Source of the DNA: Hydrogenophaga flava NBRC 102514
GTDB taxonomy: Bacteria > Pseudomonadota > Gammaproteobacteria > Burkholderiales > Burkholderiaceae_C
DNA: 58,408 nt
Assembly: GCF_001571145.1 (NCBI RefSeq)
Contig: NZ_BCTF01000030.1
Location: forward strand, 1 to 58,408
Reading direction: 5' to 3'
A model generated the notes under the pieces. It saw only the letters and a list, made by a program, of their open reading frames with translations, ran no database searches and was not told the DNA's origin. The position numbers were made by a program, and so were the translations under genes. Of the stretch, positions 26,258 through 34,504 are shown piece by piece (position 1 is the first letter of the stretch; each line of letters begins with the position of its first letter).

Positions 26258-27208
26258 TCAGTCCGGGGCGTCCGGGCGGGGTCCGCCGCCCTCCAGGAAC
26301 AGTTCCTGCACCAGGCCGCGCAGCCACCGGTGCCCGGCGTCGTGGTGGAAGCGCTCGTGCCAGTACTGCTTGACCGTGAATGGCGGCACTGGCACCGGGC
26401 AGGGGAACAGGTTCAGCCCGAAGCTGCGCGCCAGCGAGTGACCTGTGCGGCTGGGCATGGTGGCGATGAGGTCACTCGACGAAACCATGGCCGGCACCCC
26501 CAGATACACGGGCATTTCGAGGAACACCGTGCGCCGGATCTGTGCCCGCTCCAGTGCAGCCGCGAGCATGCGGTGGCCCGTGCCGAGGCTGATCTCGATG
26601 TGACCCTCCCTTGCATAAGCCTCGCAGTCGAGCTGGTTGCGCACACGGGGATGGTCGGGGTTGACCAGGCACACCCAGACCTGGTCGAACAGCGCCTGCT
26701 GGTAGAAACCGGTGTCCAGTTCAGGGACCAGGCCAACCGCGATATCGGCCTCGCCGCACTCCAGCAGCGCCCCTGCATCCGGTCCGAGCTTGATCACCTC
26801 CAGCCGCACCAGAGGTGCCAGCCGGCGCAGGCTGGCCAGCACATGCGGCAGCAGGGTCAGCATGCCGCCATCGGTGATGCAGACGCGGAACACCCGGTCG
26901 GCTGACAGCGGGTCAAACGTCTGGGGTTCCGCCTTGAGCGAACGCAGCACGCGCAGGGCTTCGCGCACCGAGGGCATCAGTTGTTCGGCGCGCGGCGTGG
27001 GCAGCATGCCGCCGGGCGTTCTGACGAACAGCGGGTCTTTCAACGCATCGCGCAGCTGGTTGAGCCAGATGCTGACCGTGGGCGCGCTTTGCCCCAGTTG
27101 CTCCGCAGCCCTCGCCAGACGGCGCGTGCTGTAGAGAACGTCAAAAAACCGCAGCAGCTTGACGTCCAGCAGCGCATCATCGAGCGTGTGTTTTTCGGAG
27201 CGTTTCAT
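26258..27208 (-). CDS. LysR-family transcriptional regulator (316 aa)
   Basis: LysR regulator of the NodD/LinR-like branch: HTH with LLRFFDVLYSTRRLARAAEQ and LGQSAPTVSIWLNQLRDALK near residues 14-60, then DPLFVRTPGGMLPTPRAEQL. Start ATG 27208 (MKRSEKHTL) was chosen over 27232, which adds eight residues. It is embedded in the catabolic run, downstream of the NIPSNAP gene and upstream of the epimerase unit; the palindromes at 26230-26256 are its probable target. The C-terminus is Gly/Pro/Asp-rich (GGGPRPDAPD). Confidence 0.85.
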   Translation of the reverse strand: MKRSEKHTLDDALLDVKLLRFFDVLYSTRRLARAAEQLGQSAPTVSIWLNQLRDALKDPLFVRTPGGMLPTPRAEQLMPSVREALRVLRSLKAEPQTFDPLSADRVFRVCITDGGMLTLLPHVLASLRRLAPLVRLEVIKLGPDAGALLECGEADIAVGLVPELDTGFYQQALFDQVWVCLVNPDHPRVRNQLDCEAYAREGHIEISLGTGHRMLAAALERAQIRRTVFLEMPVYLGVPAMVSSSDLIATMPSRTGHSLARSFGLNLFPCPVPVPPFTVKQYWHERFHHDAGHRWLRGLVQELFLEGGGPRPDAPD

Positions 27209-27250
27209 CGGCGAGGGACATGGGACCACCACACGATACGGCCTCGCCGG

Positions 27251-27649
27251 TCAGGCGGCGGACATGGGCTGCAGCGTCACCCAGCCGGGCATGGGCACTG
27301 CGCGCACAAGGCGCGTCTCCTGCGCCGTGATCAGGTGTGCGGAAGCCTGCAGATAGGCCGGGAAATCTGGATGCGTATCACGGGCCCGGCTGCGACACTC
27401 GTAGTCGCTCAGGTCCTCATAAGCCCAGAAGTGTAGGAACTGGTTCTGCGTGCCCACCACGCTGGTGTAGAAGCCCACAGGATGAGCCAATGTCTGCATC
27501 AGAATGGGCATGGCCAGACGGTTGAAGACCTCCAGAAACTCAGGCATCTTGCGGAAGGCGATGGTGTAAATGCGGTGGTCCACCAGCGGTCGGCTCAGGC
27601 TGCTGGTGCTGCTCACGGGCCAGGCCAAGGGAGTCGCGGAGAAGGTCAT
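27251..27649 (-). CDS. NIPSNAP-family protein, single domain (132 aa)
   Basis: Small ferredoxin-like (dimeric alpha/beta barrel) protein of the NIPSNAP family: DHRIYTIAFRKMPEFLEVFN opens the domain and FLHFWAYEDLSDYECRSRAR closes it. The biochemical role of bacterial members is not settled; they recur beside oxidoreductases of ring and steroid breakdown. The start overlaps the stop of the KstD-like flavoprotein gene (ATGA at 27646-27649), and the same pairing appears again at 39177-41537, which supports a functional tie between the two families. Confidence 0.78.
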   Translation of the reverse strand: MTFSATPLAWPVSSTSSLSRPLVDHRIYTIAFRKMPEFLEVFNRLAMPILMQTLAHPVGFYTSVVGTQNQFLHFWAYEDLSDYECRSRARDTHPDFPAYLQASAHLITAQETRLVRAVPMPGWVTLQPMSAA

Positions 27650-29340
27650 GCGCGTGCTCCCGCCTGATCGGCGATGTGGTTGCCGGTGACAAAGCCGAAG
27701 GTCATGTTCGGCCCGTGGGTGATGCCGGCGCCGGGGTAGTTGCCGCCCATGATGCTGGCGCGGTCGTTGCCCACGGCGTACAGGCCGGCTATTGGCCTGC
27801 CGTCGCGCTGGAGCACCTCGCCCATCACGCTGGTGCGAATGCCGTCGAACGTGCCGAGGTCGCCCATGATGAGCTTGACCGCGTAGAACGGCCCGTTCTG
27901 CACCGGCGCCACGCAGGGGTTGGGCTGGTTCGCGGGGTCGGCCAGGTAGCGGTTGAAGCTGGTGCGGCCACGGCCGAAGGCCGGGTCTTCGCCCTTCACG
28001 GCGCCGACGTTGTAGTCCCTCACCGTCTGCTCCAGGCCGGCCGGGTCGATGCCACAGTTCTGCGCCAGTTCGGCCAGGGTGTTGCCCTTCTTCAGGTAAC
28101 CGTTGCGCAGGAACTTGCCAATGGGCATGGGTGCGGGTTTGACGAAACCGATGCCGTATTTGGCCAGCGTGGTCTTGTCACAGACCAGCCACATCGCCGT
28201 TTCCTTCTGACCCTCGCAGGCGCGCATCATCGCCGCGCCCACGTCGTGGTACGAGTTGGACTCGTTGGTGAAGCGCCGGCCGTTGGCCAGCACACCGATG
28301 ATGCCGGGCTTGTAGCGGTCCAGCAGGTGCGGGAAGACACCGATTTCGCCATTGCCGTAGTCCACGCGCGAGACCGGCATCCAGGCCGCGCTGTCCTTGT
28401 AGTGGATGTCCACTGCACCGCCGAGCGCTTCGGCCATGTTCACGCCGTCACCGGTGTTGCTGGTGGGCGTGGGCGAAAGGTGCTGGTGGCCGCGCTGGAC
28501 ATGCGGGTAGGCCTGCGCGATGCGTTTGACGTCGTGCGGGAAGCCACCGCAGGCCAGCACCACGCCGTGGTGCGCGCGCAGCAGGCCCTGCCCGGTGCGC
28601 ACGCCGACGGCGCGCTCGCCGTCCATCTCGATGCCCTGTGCCGGTGTGCTGGTGAGGATCGGGATGTTGAGCTGAAGCGCCGACTTCGCCAGCCTTGCCG
28701 CCAGCGCGTTGCCACTGGTCACGTTGATGCCGCGGCGGTAGAGCGCCAGTTCCTTGAGGTGTGTGGCCAGGCGCCTGGCCACGTAGAGGAACGAGGTGAG
28801 CGACTTCGTGACCTGGAAAAAATGCTTCAGATCGGCGTTCGACGAGTTGAACATCATGCCGATGAAGGTGATGGTCTTCAGCGGCGGTTTCAGGCGCGCC
28901 ATGTCGGCACCCAGCTCGCGGATGTCGAAGGGTTTGGCCAGGATGGATCGGCCAATGTCCACGCCGCCGGGCACGTCGGGGTGGTAGTCCGGGTAGAGCG
29001 TGGGCACGAACTGCATGCTGGTCTCGCGCTCGAAGAACTCGACCATCTTCGGGCCGTTCTCGATGAAGGCATCGACCGCGGCCTCGTCGTAGAACGCGCC
29101 GGTCTCTTCCCTCATGTAGCGGTGCACCGCCTCGCGCGTGTCGGCCGGGTTCTGCTGGCGGCCATGCGGGCCGAGCGGAATCCACAGCACGCCACCCGAG
29201 AGCGCGGTGGTGCCGCCGAACACGGGCTCCTTCTCGATCACCACCACGTCGAGACCGCGCTTTTTCGCGGTGATGGCACAGGACAGGCCGGCGGCGCCGG
29301 AGCCCACGACGATCAGGTCGTATTCGGTCTTGTTGGTCAT
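27646..29340 (-). CDS. KstD-like FAD-dependent dehydrogenase (564 aa)
   Basis: Flavoprotein of the 3-ketosteroid delta-1-dehydrogenase / fumarate reductase flavoprotein family, which introduces a C=C bond beside a ring ketone. FAD site: DLIVVGSGAAGLSC at the N-terminus (Gly13-Gly19) with EKEPVFGGTTALSGG. The C-terminal catalytic element keeps Tyr535 and Gly539 (YPGAGIT), the spacing of Tyr487/Gly491 in the Rhodococcus enzyme, followed by GPNMTFGF. No signal peptide. It lies between an SDR gene and the NIPSNAP gene. A steroid substrate is not required; alicyclic oxo-acids are equally possible given the context. Confidence 0.85.
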   Translation of the reverse strand: MTNKTEYDLIVVGSGAAGLSCAITAKKRGLDVVVIEKEPVFGGTTALSGGVLWIPLGPHGRQQNPADTREAVHRYMREETGAFYDEAAVDAFIENGPKMVEFFERETSMQFVPTLYPDYHPDVPGGVDIGRSILAKPFDIRELGADMARLKPPLKTITFIGMMFNSSNADLKHFFQVTKSLTSFLYVARRLATHLKELALYRRGINVTSGNALAARLAKSALQLNIPILTSTPAQGIEMDGERAVGVRTGQGLLRAHHGVVLACGGFPHDVKRIAQAYPHVQRGHQHLSPTPTSNTGDGVNMAEALGGAVDIHYKDSAAWMPVSRVDYGNGEIGVFPHLLDRYKPGIIGVLANGRRFTNESNSYHDVGAAMMRACEGQKETAMWLVCDKTTLAKYGIGFVKPAPMPIGKFLRNGYLKKGNTLAELAQNCGIDPAGLEQTVRDYNVGAVKGEDPAFGRGRTSFNRYLADPANQPNPCVAPVQNGPFYAVKLIMGDLGTFDGIRTSVMGEVLQRDGRPIAGLYAVGNDRASIMGGNYPGAGITHGPNMTFGFVTGNHIADQAGARA

Positions 29341-29350
29341 GGGTGTCTCC

Positions 29351-30175
29351 TCAATTCGTCTGGTTGAAGCCGGGGCGCGGCACCATGTCCATCAGCATCG
29401 ACGACATGCCACCATCCACGGCCAGTTCCGCGCCGTTCATGTAGGCCGAGCGCGGACTGGCCAGGAACAGCGCCACGTCGGCGATGTCCTGCGGCTCGCC
29501 GATGCGGCGGCTGGCGGTGACGCGGGCGCGCTTTTCTTCAAAGCCCGGCTCTTCGTAGAACGTCGCCGACAGCGCGGTGCGGATCATTCCGGGGCAGATG
29601 GCGTTGCTGCGGATGCCCAGCGGCCCCCACTCGGCCGCCATCTGGCGCGAGAGCAGCAGCACGCCGGCCTTGCCCGCGCTGTAGGCGCCGCTGCCCGTCT
29701 GCGGAAAGTTGGCGGAGATCGAGGCCACGTGCACCAGCGCGCCGCGCGTGCGTTCCAGCTGCGGTTTGAAGGCGCGCGAACACAGCAGGTAGCCGGTGAG
29801 GTTGATGCCCAGCACGGCGTTCCAGTCGGCCAGGCTCACGCCGTCCAGCGAGCCCGGTCGCAGCAGGCCGGCGTTGTTGATCAGGGCCGCCACATCGCCC
29901 AGTTCGGCCTGCACTTTTTGAGCGGCGGCCAGGGTCTGTTCTTCGCTGGCTATGTCGCAGGCCACGGCCAGCGTGCGCACGCCCTGCGCGCCGAACTCGG
30001 CGTCCAGCGCGGCCGCCTGGCGCTGCGCGCCGTCGGCATCACGGTCGATCAGCCCCACATGGGCGCCGGCTTCGGCCAGCCGCCGCGCGGTGGCAGCGCC
30101 GATGCCGCTGGCGGCGCCGGTGACGGCCACCACGCGGCCCTGAAGGCCCAGCCAGTGGGAAGGGGAATCGGACAT
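29351..30175 (-). CDS. SDR-family NAD(P)-dependent oxidoreductase (274 aa)
   Basis: Classical SDR: TGAASGIGAATAR nucleotide motif (residues about 19-31), NNAG in ALINNAGLL, serine in VHVASISANFPQ and catalytic YSAGK. ATG 30175 (MSDSPSHWLGL) is the start; longer frames run into the promoter and the AraC gene. It is the first gene of the minus-strand run and diverges from the PobR-like AraC regulator. C-terminal VDGGMSSMLMDMVPRPG matches the style of the SDR at 19784. Confidence 0.88.
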   Translation of the reverse strand: MSDSPSHWLGLQGRVVAVTGAASGIGAATARRLAEAGAHVGLIDRDADGAQRQAAALDAEFGAQGVRTLAVACDIASEEQTLAAAQKVQAELGDVAALINNAGLLRPGSLDGVSLADWNAVLGINLTGYLLCSRAFKPQLERTRGALVHVASISANFPQTGSGAYSAGKAGVLLLSRQMAAEWGPLGIRSNAICPGMIRTALSATFYEEPGFEEKRARVTASRRIGEPQDIADVALFLASPRSAYMNGAELAVDGGMSSMLMDMVPRPGFNQTN

Positions 30176-30280
30176 GTTTGTCTCCGGTTGGAATGGACAC
30201 GATTGTTCGCGCCCGCCGCGTCCGAAGGTTTGACGATCCCGGCCAGCACCAGGACAATTCGTGCATTTCTCGGAGTCCCT

Positions 30281-31189
30281 TTGACCGCCCGCATCCCCAA
30301 CTACGCGCTCTACGGCGACCAGGACGCACCCGCCTGGTCCAACTCGTTCAATTTCGAGTGGATTCCGCAGCGCTCGGCGCCCTACCAGTGGGAGATCCAG
30401 GTGCACCGGCACGACGCCTTCGTGCAGCTGCTGTGCCTGACCGCGGGGTCGGGCGAGGTGCGCATGAACGGCGCGCGCATCGCCGCCACGGCCCCCTGCC
30501 TGATCGTCGTGCCCGCCGGTGCGGCACACGGCTTTCACTTCTCACCCGATGTCGATGGGCCGGTGGTCACCGCGACGCAGAAGGTGCTGGAGTCGCTGGC
30601 CGCGCTGGTGATGCCCGGGCTGCTGGACACCATCCGCACACCGCGCGTGCTGGCGCTGCCGGACGCCGACGCACTGGTGCCGCTGATGCCGCTGTTCCTA
30701 GCGGTCGAGCGCGAATCGCGCAGCCACAGCACCGGGCAGACGGCCGCCGGCATGGCGCTGCTGACCGCCCTGCTGGTGCAGGTGGCGCGGCTGGCGGGAC
30801 CGGCCGACAGCGACCCGGTGGGCAGCGCGGCGGGTACCCGCAAGCAGCGCCAGATCCAGCAGTTCAAGGCCCTGCTCGACCGCGACTTCCGCCAGCACCG
30901 CCCGGTGCAGGCCTACGCCGACGCACTGGGGCTGACGGCCGGACAGCTCTCGCGCATCTGCCGCGAGGTGCTGGGCATGTCGGCGCTGGACGTGATCCAT
31001 GCGCGGCTGGTGCACGAAGCGCAGCGCGAATTGGTCTACACCGTCGGCAGCATCCAGCAGCTGGCGGCCGAACTCGGCTTCGAGGACGACGCCTACTTCA
31101 GCCGGTTCTTCAAGCGCCACACCGGCCTGACTCCGCGCGAGTTCCGCGCACAGGCGCTGGCGCAGCTGGCCCATCCGACGCGTCCATGA
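30281..31189 (+). CDS. AraC-family regulator, PobR/HpaA-like (302 aa)
   Basis: AraC-type activator with an N-terminal cupin sensor (residues about 8-100: ALYGDQDAPAWSNSFNFEWI, HRHDAFVQLLCLTAGSGEV, VPAGAAHGFHF) and a C-terminal double HTH (about 195-295, ending FSRFFKRHTGLTPREFRAQA). The plan resembles PobR and HpaA, which answer 4-hydroxybenzoate and 4-hydroxyphenylacetate. No ATG is available upstream of residue 60; the TTG at 30281 (TTG ACC GCC CGC) follows CGGAG by six bases and is the best start. It diverges from the SDR-KstD-NIPSNAP operon and probably activates it. Confidence 0.83.
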   Translation: MTARIPNYALYGDQDAPAWSNSFNFEWIPQRSAPYQWEIQVHRHDAFVQLLCLTAGSGEVRMNGARIAATAPCLIVVPAGAAHGFHFSPDVDGPVVTATQKVLESLAALVMPGLLDTIRTPRVLALPDADALVPLMPLFLAVERESRSHSTGQTAAGMALLTALLVQVARLAGPADSDPVGSAAGTRKQRQIQQFKALLDRDFRQHRPVQAYADALGLTAGQLSRICREVLGMSALDVIHARLVHEAQRELVYTVGSIQQLAAELGFEDDAYFSRFFKRHTGLTPREFRAQALAQLAHPTRP

Positions 31190-31226
31190 AAAAAGCCCCG
31201 GAACATGAACGTTCCGGGGCTTCTTG
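31189..31226. terminator. Bidirectional intrinsic terminator
   Basis: AAGCCCCGGAAC (31193-31204) pairs with GTTCCGGGGCTT (31211-31222). A run of A before the stem gives TTTTTT after it on the minus strand, serving tctA, and TTCTT follows on the plus strand, serving the AraC gene. The two genes converge here. Confidence 0.85.
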
Positions 31227-31243
31227 CGAGACAGGGCGGGTTC

Positions 31244-32734
31244 TCAGCGATTCCTGAGTTTCTTGTACCAGGCAGTCTGGCTGACGACGGTGAACACCAG
31301 CGCAGCCAGCAGGATGGCCGACAGCGGCGTGGTGAAGAACTCGGTAACGAAAATGCCCAGGTCGTCGCCGGTGGACATCATGGCCTGGCGGTAGCTGCGG
31401 TCCATCATCGGTCCGAGGATCATGCCCAGGATCACCGGCCCGACCTGGAAGCCATACATCTTGAGCAGGTAGCCCAGCACGCCGAAGCCCAGCATCCAGT
31501 AGACGTCCACCGGGTTGTTGTTGATGGCGTAGGCGCCCACGGCCGAGAGCACCAGGATCAGCGGCAGCAGGATGGGCTTGGGCGTCTCCACGATCTTGGC
31601 GAAGATCTTGATGCCGGTCAGACCGAAGATCAGCAGGAAGATGTTGGCCAGGCACAGCGAGCCCACCACGAACCAGAACAGGTGCGGCGTCTCGATCATC
31701 AGCATCGGACCCGGCTTGAGGCCGTGGATGTAGAGCGCACCGATGATCACGGCCGTGACCGCATCACCCGGGATGCCCAGCGTGAGCATGGGCACGTAGG
31801 CGCCGCCCACGGCCGCGTTGTTGGCCGACTCGGGCGCCACCAGACCTTCGTAGGCGCCTTCGCCGAACGGCCGCGACGGGTTTTTCACCGTGCGCTTGGC
31901 GTGGTCGTAGGCCATCAGCGCCGCGATGTCGCCGCCCGCACCGGGCAGCGCACCCACCACCACACCGATGGTCGAGGTGCGCGTGGCCAGACCCAGGTGC
32001 TTGCGCACCAGACCCCATGACGGAATGATCTTGTCGACGTTCTGCTTGATGGCGGTGAGCTTGAGCTCGTGCACCTGGGCGATCACCTCGGCCACACCGA
32101 AGAAGCCGATCATGGCGGCGATGTAGGAGATGCCGGCCGACAGCTGCATGTTGCCGAAGGTCAGGCGGTTCTCGCCCGTCATCGGGTCCAGGCCCACGCA
32201 GGCGATCAGTGCGCCCAGGGCGCCCGAGAAGATGCCCTTGGAAAGCGACTCGCCCGAGAGGCTGCCCACCAGCAGGATGCCCCACAGCGCCAGCAGCAAG
32301 TACTCGCGCGGCCCGAATTTCAGCGCTAGGCTGGAGACGGCCGGCGCGGCCACGGCCAGCGCCAGGATGCCGATGAAGCCGCCGTACACCGAGACCACCG
32401 TGGTCAGGCCAATGGCCTGGCCCGCCTCGCCGCGCTTGGCCAGCGGGTAGCCGTCCATACCGGTGGCAATCGCCGAGGGCGCGCCCGGGATGTTCAGCAG
32501 GATGGCGCTGCGCGAGCCGCCGTACACGCCGCCCAGGTAGATGCCGGAGATCAGCGCCAGCGCCTCGTTCACGTCCCACTTGAACGTGAACGAGATCAGG
32601 ATGGACACCGCCATCGTGACCGACAGGCCTGGAATGGCGCCGATGTAGATGCCGGCGAAAGTGCCCAGCGCGGTCAGCGCGAGCATCTTGATGTCCAGCC
32701 AGGACATCAGGAAATAACCGAGGGCGTCCATCAT
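31244..32734 (-). CDS. tctA: Tripartite tricarboxylate transporter large permease TctA (496 aa)
   Basis: Large membrane subunit of a TTT (TctCBA) secondary transporter for carboxylates, with about eleven helices. The N-terminal GTFAGIYIGAIPGLSVTMAV and YLGGVYGGSRSAILLNIPGA are the conserved Gly/Pro-rich TctA segments, and GALPGAGGDIAALMAYDHAK is the internal repeat of the same motif. The start overlaps the tctB stop (ATGA at 32731-32734). It ends before the bidirectional terminator at 31189-31226. Confidence 0.93.
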   Translation of the reverse strand: MMDALGYFLMSWLDIKMLALTALGTFAGIYIGAIPGLSVTMAVSILISFTFKWDVNEALALISGIYLGGVYGGSRSAILLNIPGAPSAIATGMDGYPLAKRGEAGQAIGLTTVVSVYGGFIGILALAVAAPAVSSLALKFGPREYLLLALWGILLVGSLSGESLSKGIFSGALGALIACVGLDPMTGENRLTFGNMQLSAGISYIAAMIGFFGVAEVIAQVHELKLTAIKQNVDKIIPSWGLVRKHLGLATRTSTIGVVVGALPGAGGDIAALMAYDHAKRTVKNPSRPFGEGAYEGLVAPESANNAAVGGAYVPMLTLGIPGDAVTAVIIGALYIHGLKPGPMLMIETPHLFWFVVGSLCLANIFLLIFGLTGIKIFAKIVETPKPILLPLILVLSAVGAYAINNNPVDVYWMLGFGVLGYLLKMYGFQVGPVILGMILGPMMDRSYRQAMMSTGDDLGIFVTEFFTTPLSAILLAALVFTVVSQTAWYKKLRNR

Positions 32735-33240
32735 TTGAGCAACTCCGGCAGGTGGGGGCCGACCAGACTGCCCGCAGGCAGCACGACCGAGAAGGCGGTG
32801 CGGAACACGATGAAGATGGCCGCCAGCACCACGAAGCTGACCACCACGTTCAGCCCGATGCGCTTGCTGCCCAGCAGGGACATGGCCAGCACCAGGAACA
32901 GGTAGGAAGCAACCAGGAAACCCAGCACCTCCAGCAGCAGCATGTAGGCCAGGATCAGCAGCGCGAACAGCACCAGCTGCAGCGGCACGATCTTGCGCAC
33001 CAGCTGCTGCATCCAGGTCTCGCCCCCTTCAAGCCGAAGCTTGGCGCGGGCGGTTTTGACCAGGTTCATGCCGCCAGTGATCAGCATGGTGGCGGCGCAC
33101 ACCATGGGGAAGAAGCCGGGGGAGGAAATGGAGTCGAAGCGCGAGATGCCGTAGGCGGTCCAGAGCATGAACGCGCTGAACAGCACCACAAGCGCCATGA
33201 AGGTCAGTTCGCCCGGCAGCCGAGGATGGCTGGTGTGCAT
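32731..33240 (-). CDS. tctB: Tripartite tricarboxylate transporter small permease TctB (169 aa)
   Basis: Small four-helix membrane subunit; helices near residues 13-30, 43-62, 83-118 and 130-155. The N-terminal LTFMALVVLFSAFMLWTAYG and FDSISSPGFFPMVCAATMLI are typical of TctB. Coupled to tctA by ATGA overlap. Separated from tctC by 96 bp that contain an intrinsic terminator, so its expression is probably lower than that of the binding protein. Confidence 0.88.
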   Translation of the reverse strand: MHTSHPRLPGELTFMALVVLFSAFMLWTAYGISRFDSISSPGFFPMVCAATMLITGGMNLVKTARAKLRLEGGETWMQQLVRKIVPLQLVLFALLILAYMLLLEVLGFLVASYLFLVLAMSLLGSKRIGLNVVVSFVVLAAIFIVFRTAFSVVLPAGSLVGPHLPELLK

Positions 33241-33281
33241 GAAGGTCTCCTCGTTGGGTTCGGAAGCGGTTGAAAGAGGTG

Positions 33282-33320
33282 AAAAAAACGGTCTGGGCGA
33301 AGGCTCGCCGCAGACCGTCT
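33282..33320 (-). terminator. Internal intrinsic terminator between tctC and tctB
   Basis: On the minus strand, ACGGTCTG (complement of 33311-33318) pairs with CAGACCGT (complement of 33288-33295) around a loop with its own short GGCGA/TCGCC stem, followed directly by TTTTTTT. It lies inside the tctCBA operon, which suggests partial termination that keeps the binding protein in excess of the permease. Confidence 0.85.
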
Positions 33321-33336
33321 TGGTCAGCCCGCAGGA

Positions 33337-34350
33337 TCAGGGCTTGGGGATGCCCAGTTCGGCCGGGCTCTTCTTGGCCGCGCCAGCGCCTTCGTACAGC
33401 CAGGCGGTGGTGGACTGGAACTTCTTGATGAAGGCTTCGGCCTCGGCGCCGCTGATGTTCAGCATGGTGGTGCCGCGGCCTTCCATCATCTTGCGGTACT
33501 GCGGGTTCTCGCCAGCCTTCTTGAAGGCGGCGATCAGCTTGGCCTTGACCGGCTCGGGCGTCTCCTTGCGCACGAACACGCCGTACCACGAACCCCAGGG
33601 CAGGTACTTGGTGATGCCGCGCAGCGAAGGCGCGTCGGTCACGGGGGCGATGCCCTGGAACGGCTTGGAGTCGACCACGGCCAGCGCCTTGAGGCGGCCG
33701 GCCTTGACGTGTTCGATCACGGCGCCGGAGGCGATGAAGCCGATGTCCACGTGGCCACCCTGCAGCGCGGCGATGGCGGGACCGTCACCGTCGAAGGGCA
33801 CGTTGATGGTCTCGAACTTGGTCAGCGTGCTCATCATGGCGTTCATGGTGAACGGCACGGTGCCCTGGCCGGCCAGGTACTGCTTGACCTTCTTGGGGTT
33901 GGCCTGCACGTGGCTCAGCAGGTCCTGCATGTTGTTCCAGGGCGCGTCGGGCTTGGTCACCAGCAGGATGGTGTTGGCCACGGCGGCGATGTTGATCGGG
34001 GTGAACTTGTCGTAGTCGAAGTCGGCCACGCCCATCACGCGGTACAGGGCCTGCGGCTCGGCGCCCATCAGGATGGTGTAGCCGTCGGCCGGCTGCTGCA
34101 GCACGAAGTTGGCACCGATCACGCCGGCCGCGCCGGGCTTGTTCTGCAGCACGATTTTCTTGCCCAGGGCCTCTTCGGCATAGGGGGCATAGCCGCGCAT
34201 GGCGACATCGGTGCCGCCGCCGGCGCCCCACTGGATCACGGCCGTGACGTCGCGCTCCGGGTAGTTCTGGGCCTGGGCCAGGCCGCTGAAACCCAGCGTG
34301 GCCAGGGCCGCGACGGCCGCGCCCAGGAATTGACGTTTGAACTGCTGCAT
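33337..34350 (-). CDS. tctC: TctC/Bug-family periplasmic solute-binding protein (337 aa)
   Basis: Extracytoplasmic receptor of the Bug family. Signal peptide of about 27 residues ending GLAQAQ. Mature domain begins YPERDVTAVIQWGAGGGTDV and has the Bug loop NKPGAAGVIGANFVLQQPAD and later GWxG-like SWYGVFVRKETPEPVKAKL. Length is normal (about 320-340). It is transcribed with tctBA through a partial terminator and lies downstream of the flavoprotein and AroE-like genes, with a 154-bp gap that may hold its own promoter. Ligand probably a carboxylate. Confidence 0.9.
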   Translation of the reverse strand: MQQFKRQFLGAAVAALATLGFSGLAQAQNYPERDVTAVIQWGAGGGTDVAMRGYAPYAEEALGKKIVLQNKPGAAGVIGANFVLQQPADGYTILMGAEPQALYRVMGVADFDYDKFTPINIAAVANTILLVTKPDAPWNNMQDLLSHVQANPKKVKQYLAGQGTVPFTMNAMMSTLTKFETINVPFDGDGPAIAALQGGHVDIGFIASGAVIEHVKAGRLKALAVVDSKPFQGIAPVTDAPSLRGITKYLPWGSWYGVFVRKETPEPVKAKLIAAFKKAGENPQYRKMMEGRGTTMLNISGAEAEAFIKKFQSTTAWLYEGAGAAKKSPAELGIPKP

Positions 34351-34504
34351 CAGATGTCTCCTTCGGTTGGATGAAAGTTCAAGCCCTGTGACCCGGACTC
34401 ATGGGTTGGAAATGTAGGACCCCGCCAGGGGGTGGTCCATGTGCAAGCAACGGTATCCGAGCGATAAATGCACATCACTGTTCGACAATCGATCAGAAAC
34501 CGGG

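Noticed and set aside
34417..34438. GGACC...GGTCC hairpin after the second KstD-like gene as a terminator
   Set aside because: The stem is imperfect, there is no T-run on the minus strand, and the tctC gene follows in the same direction.
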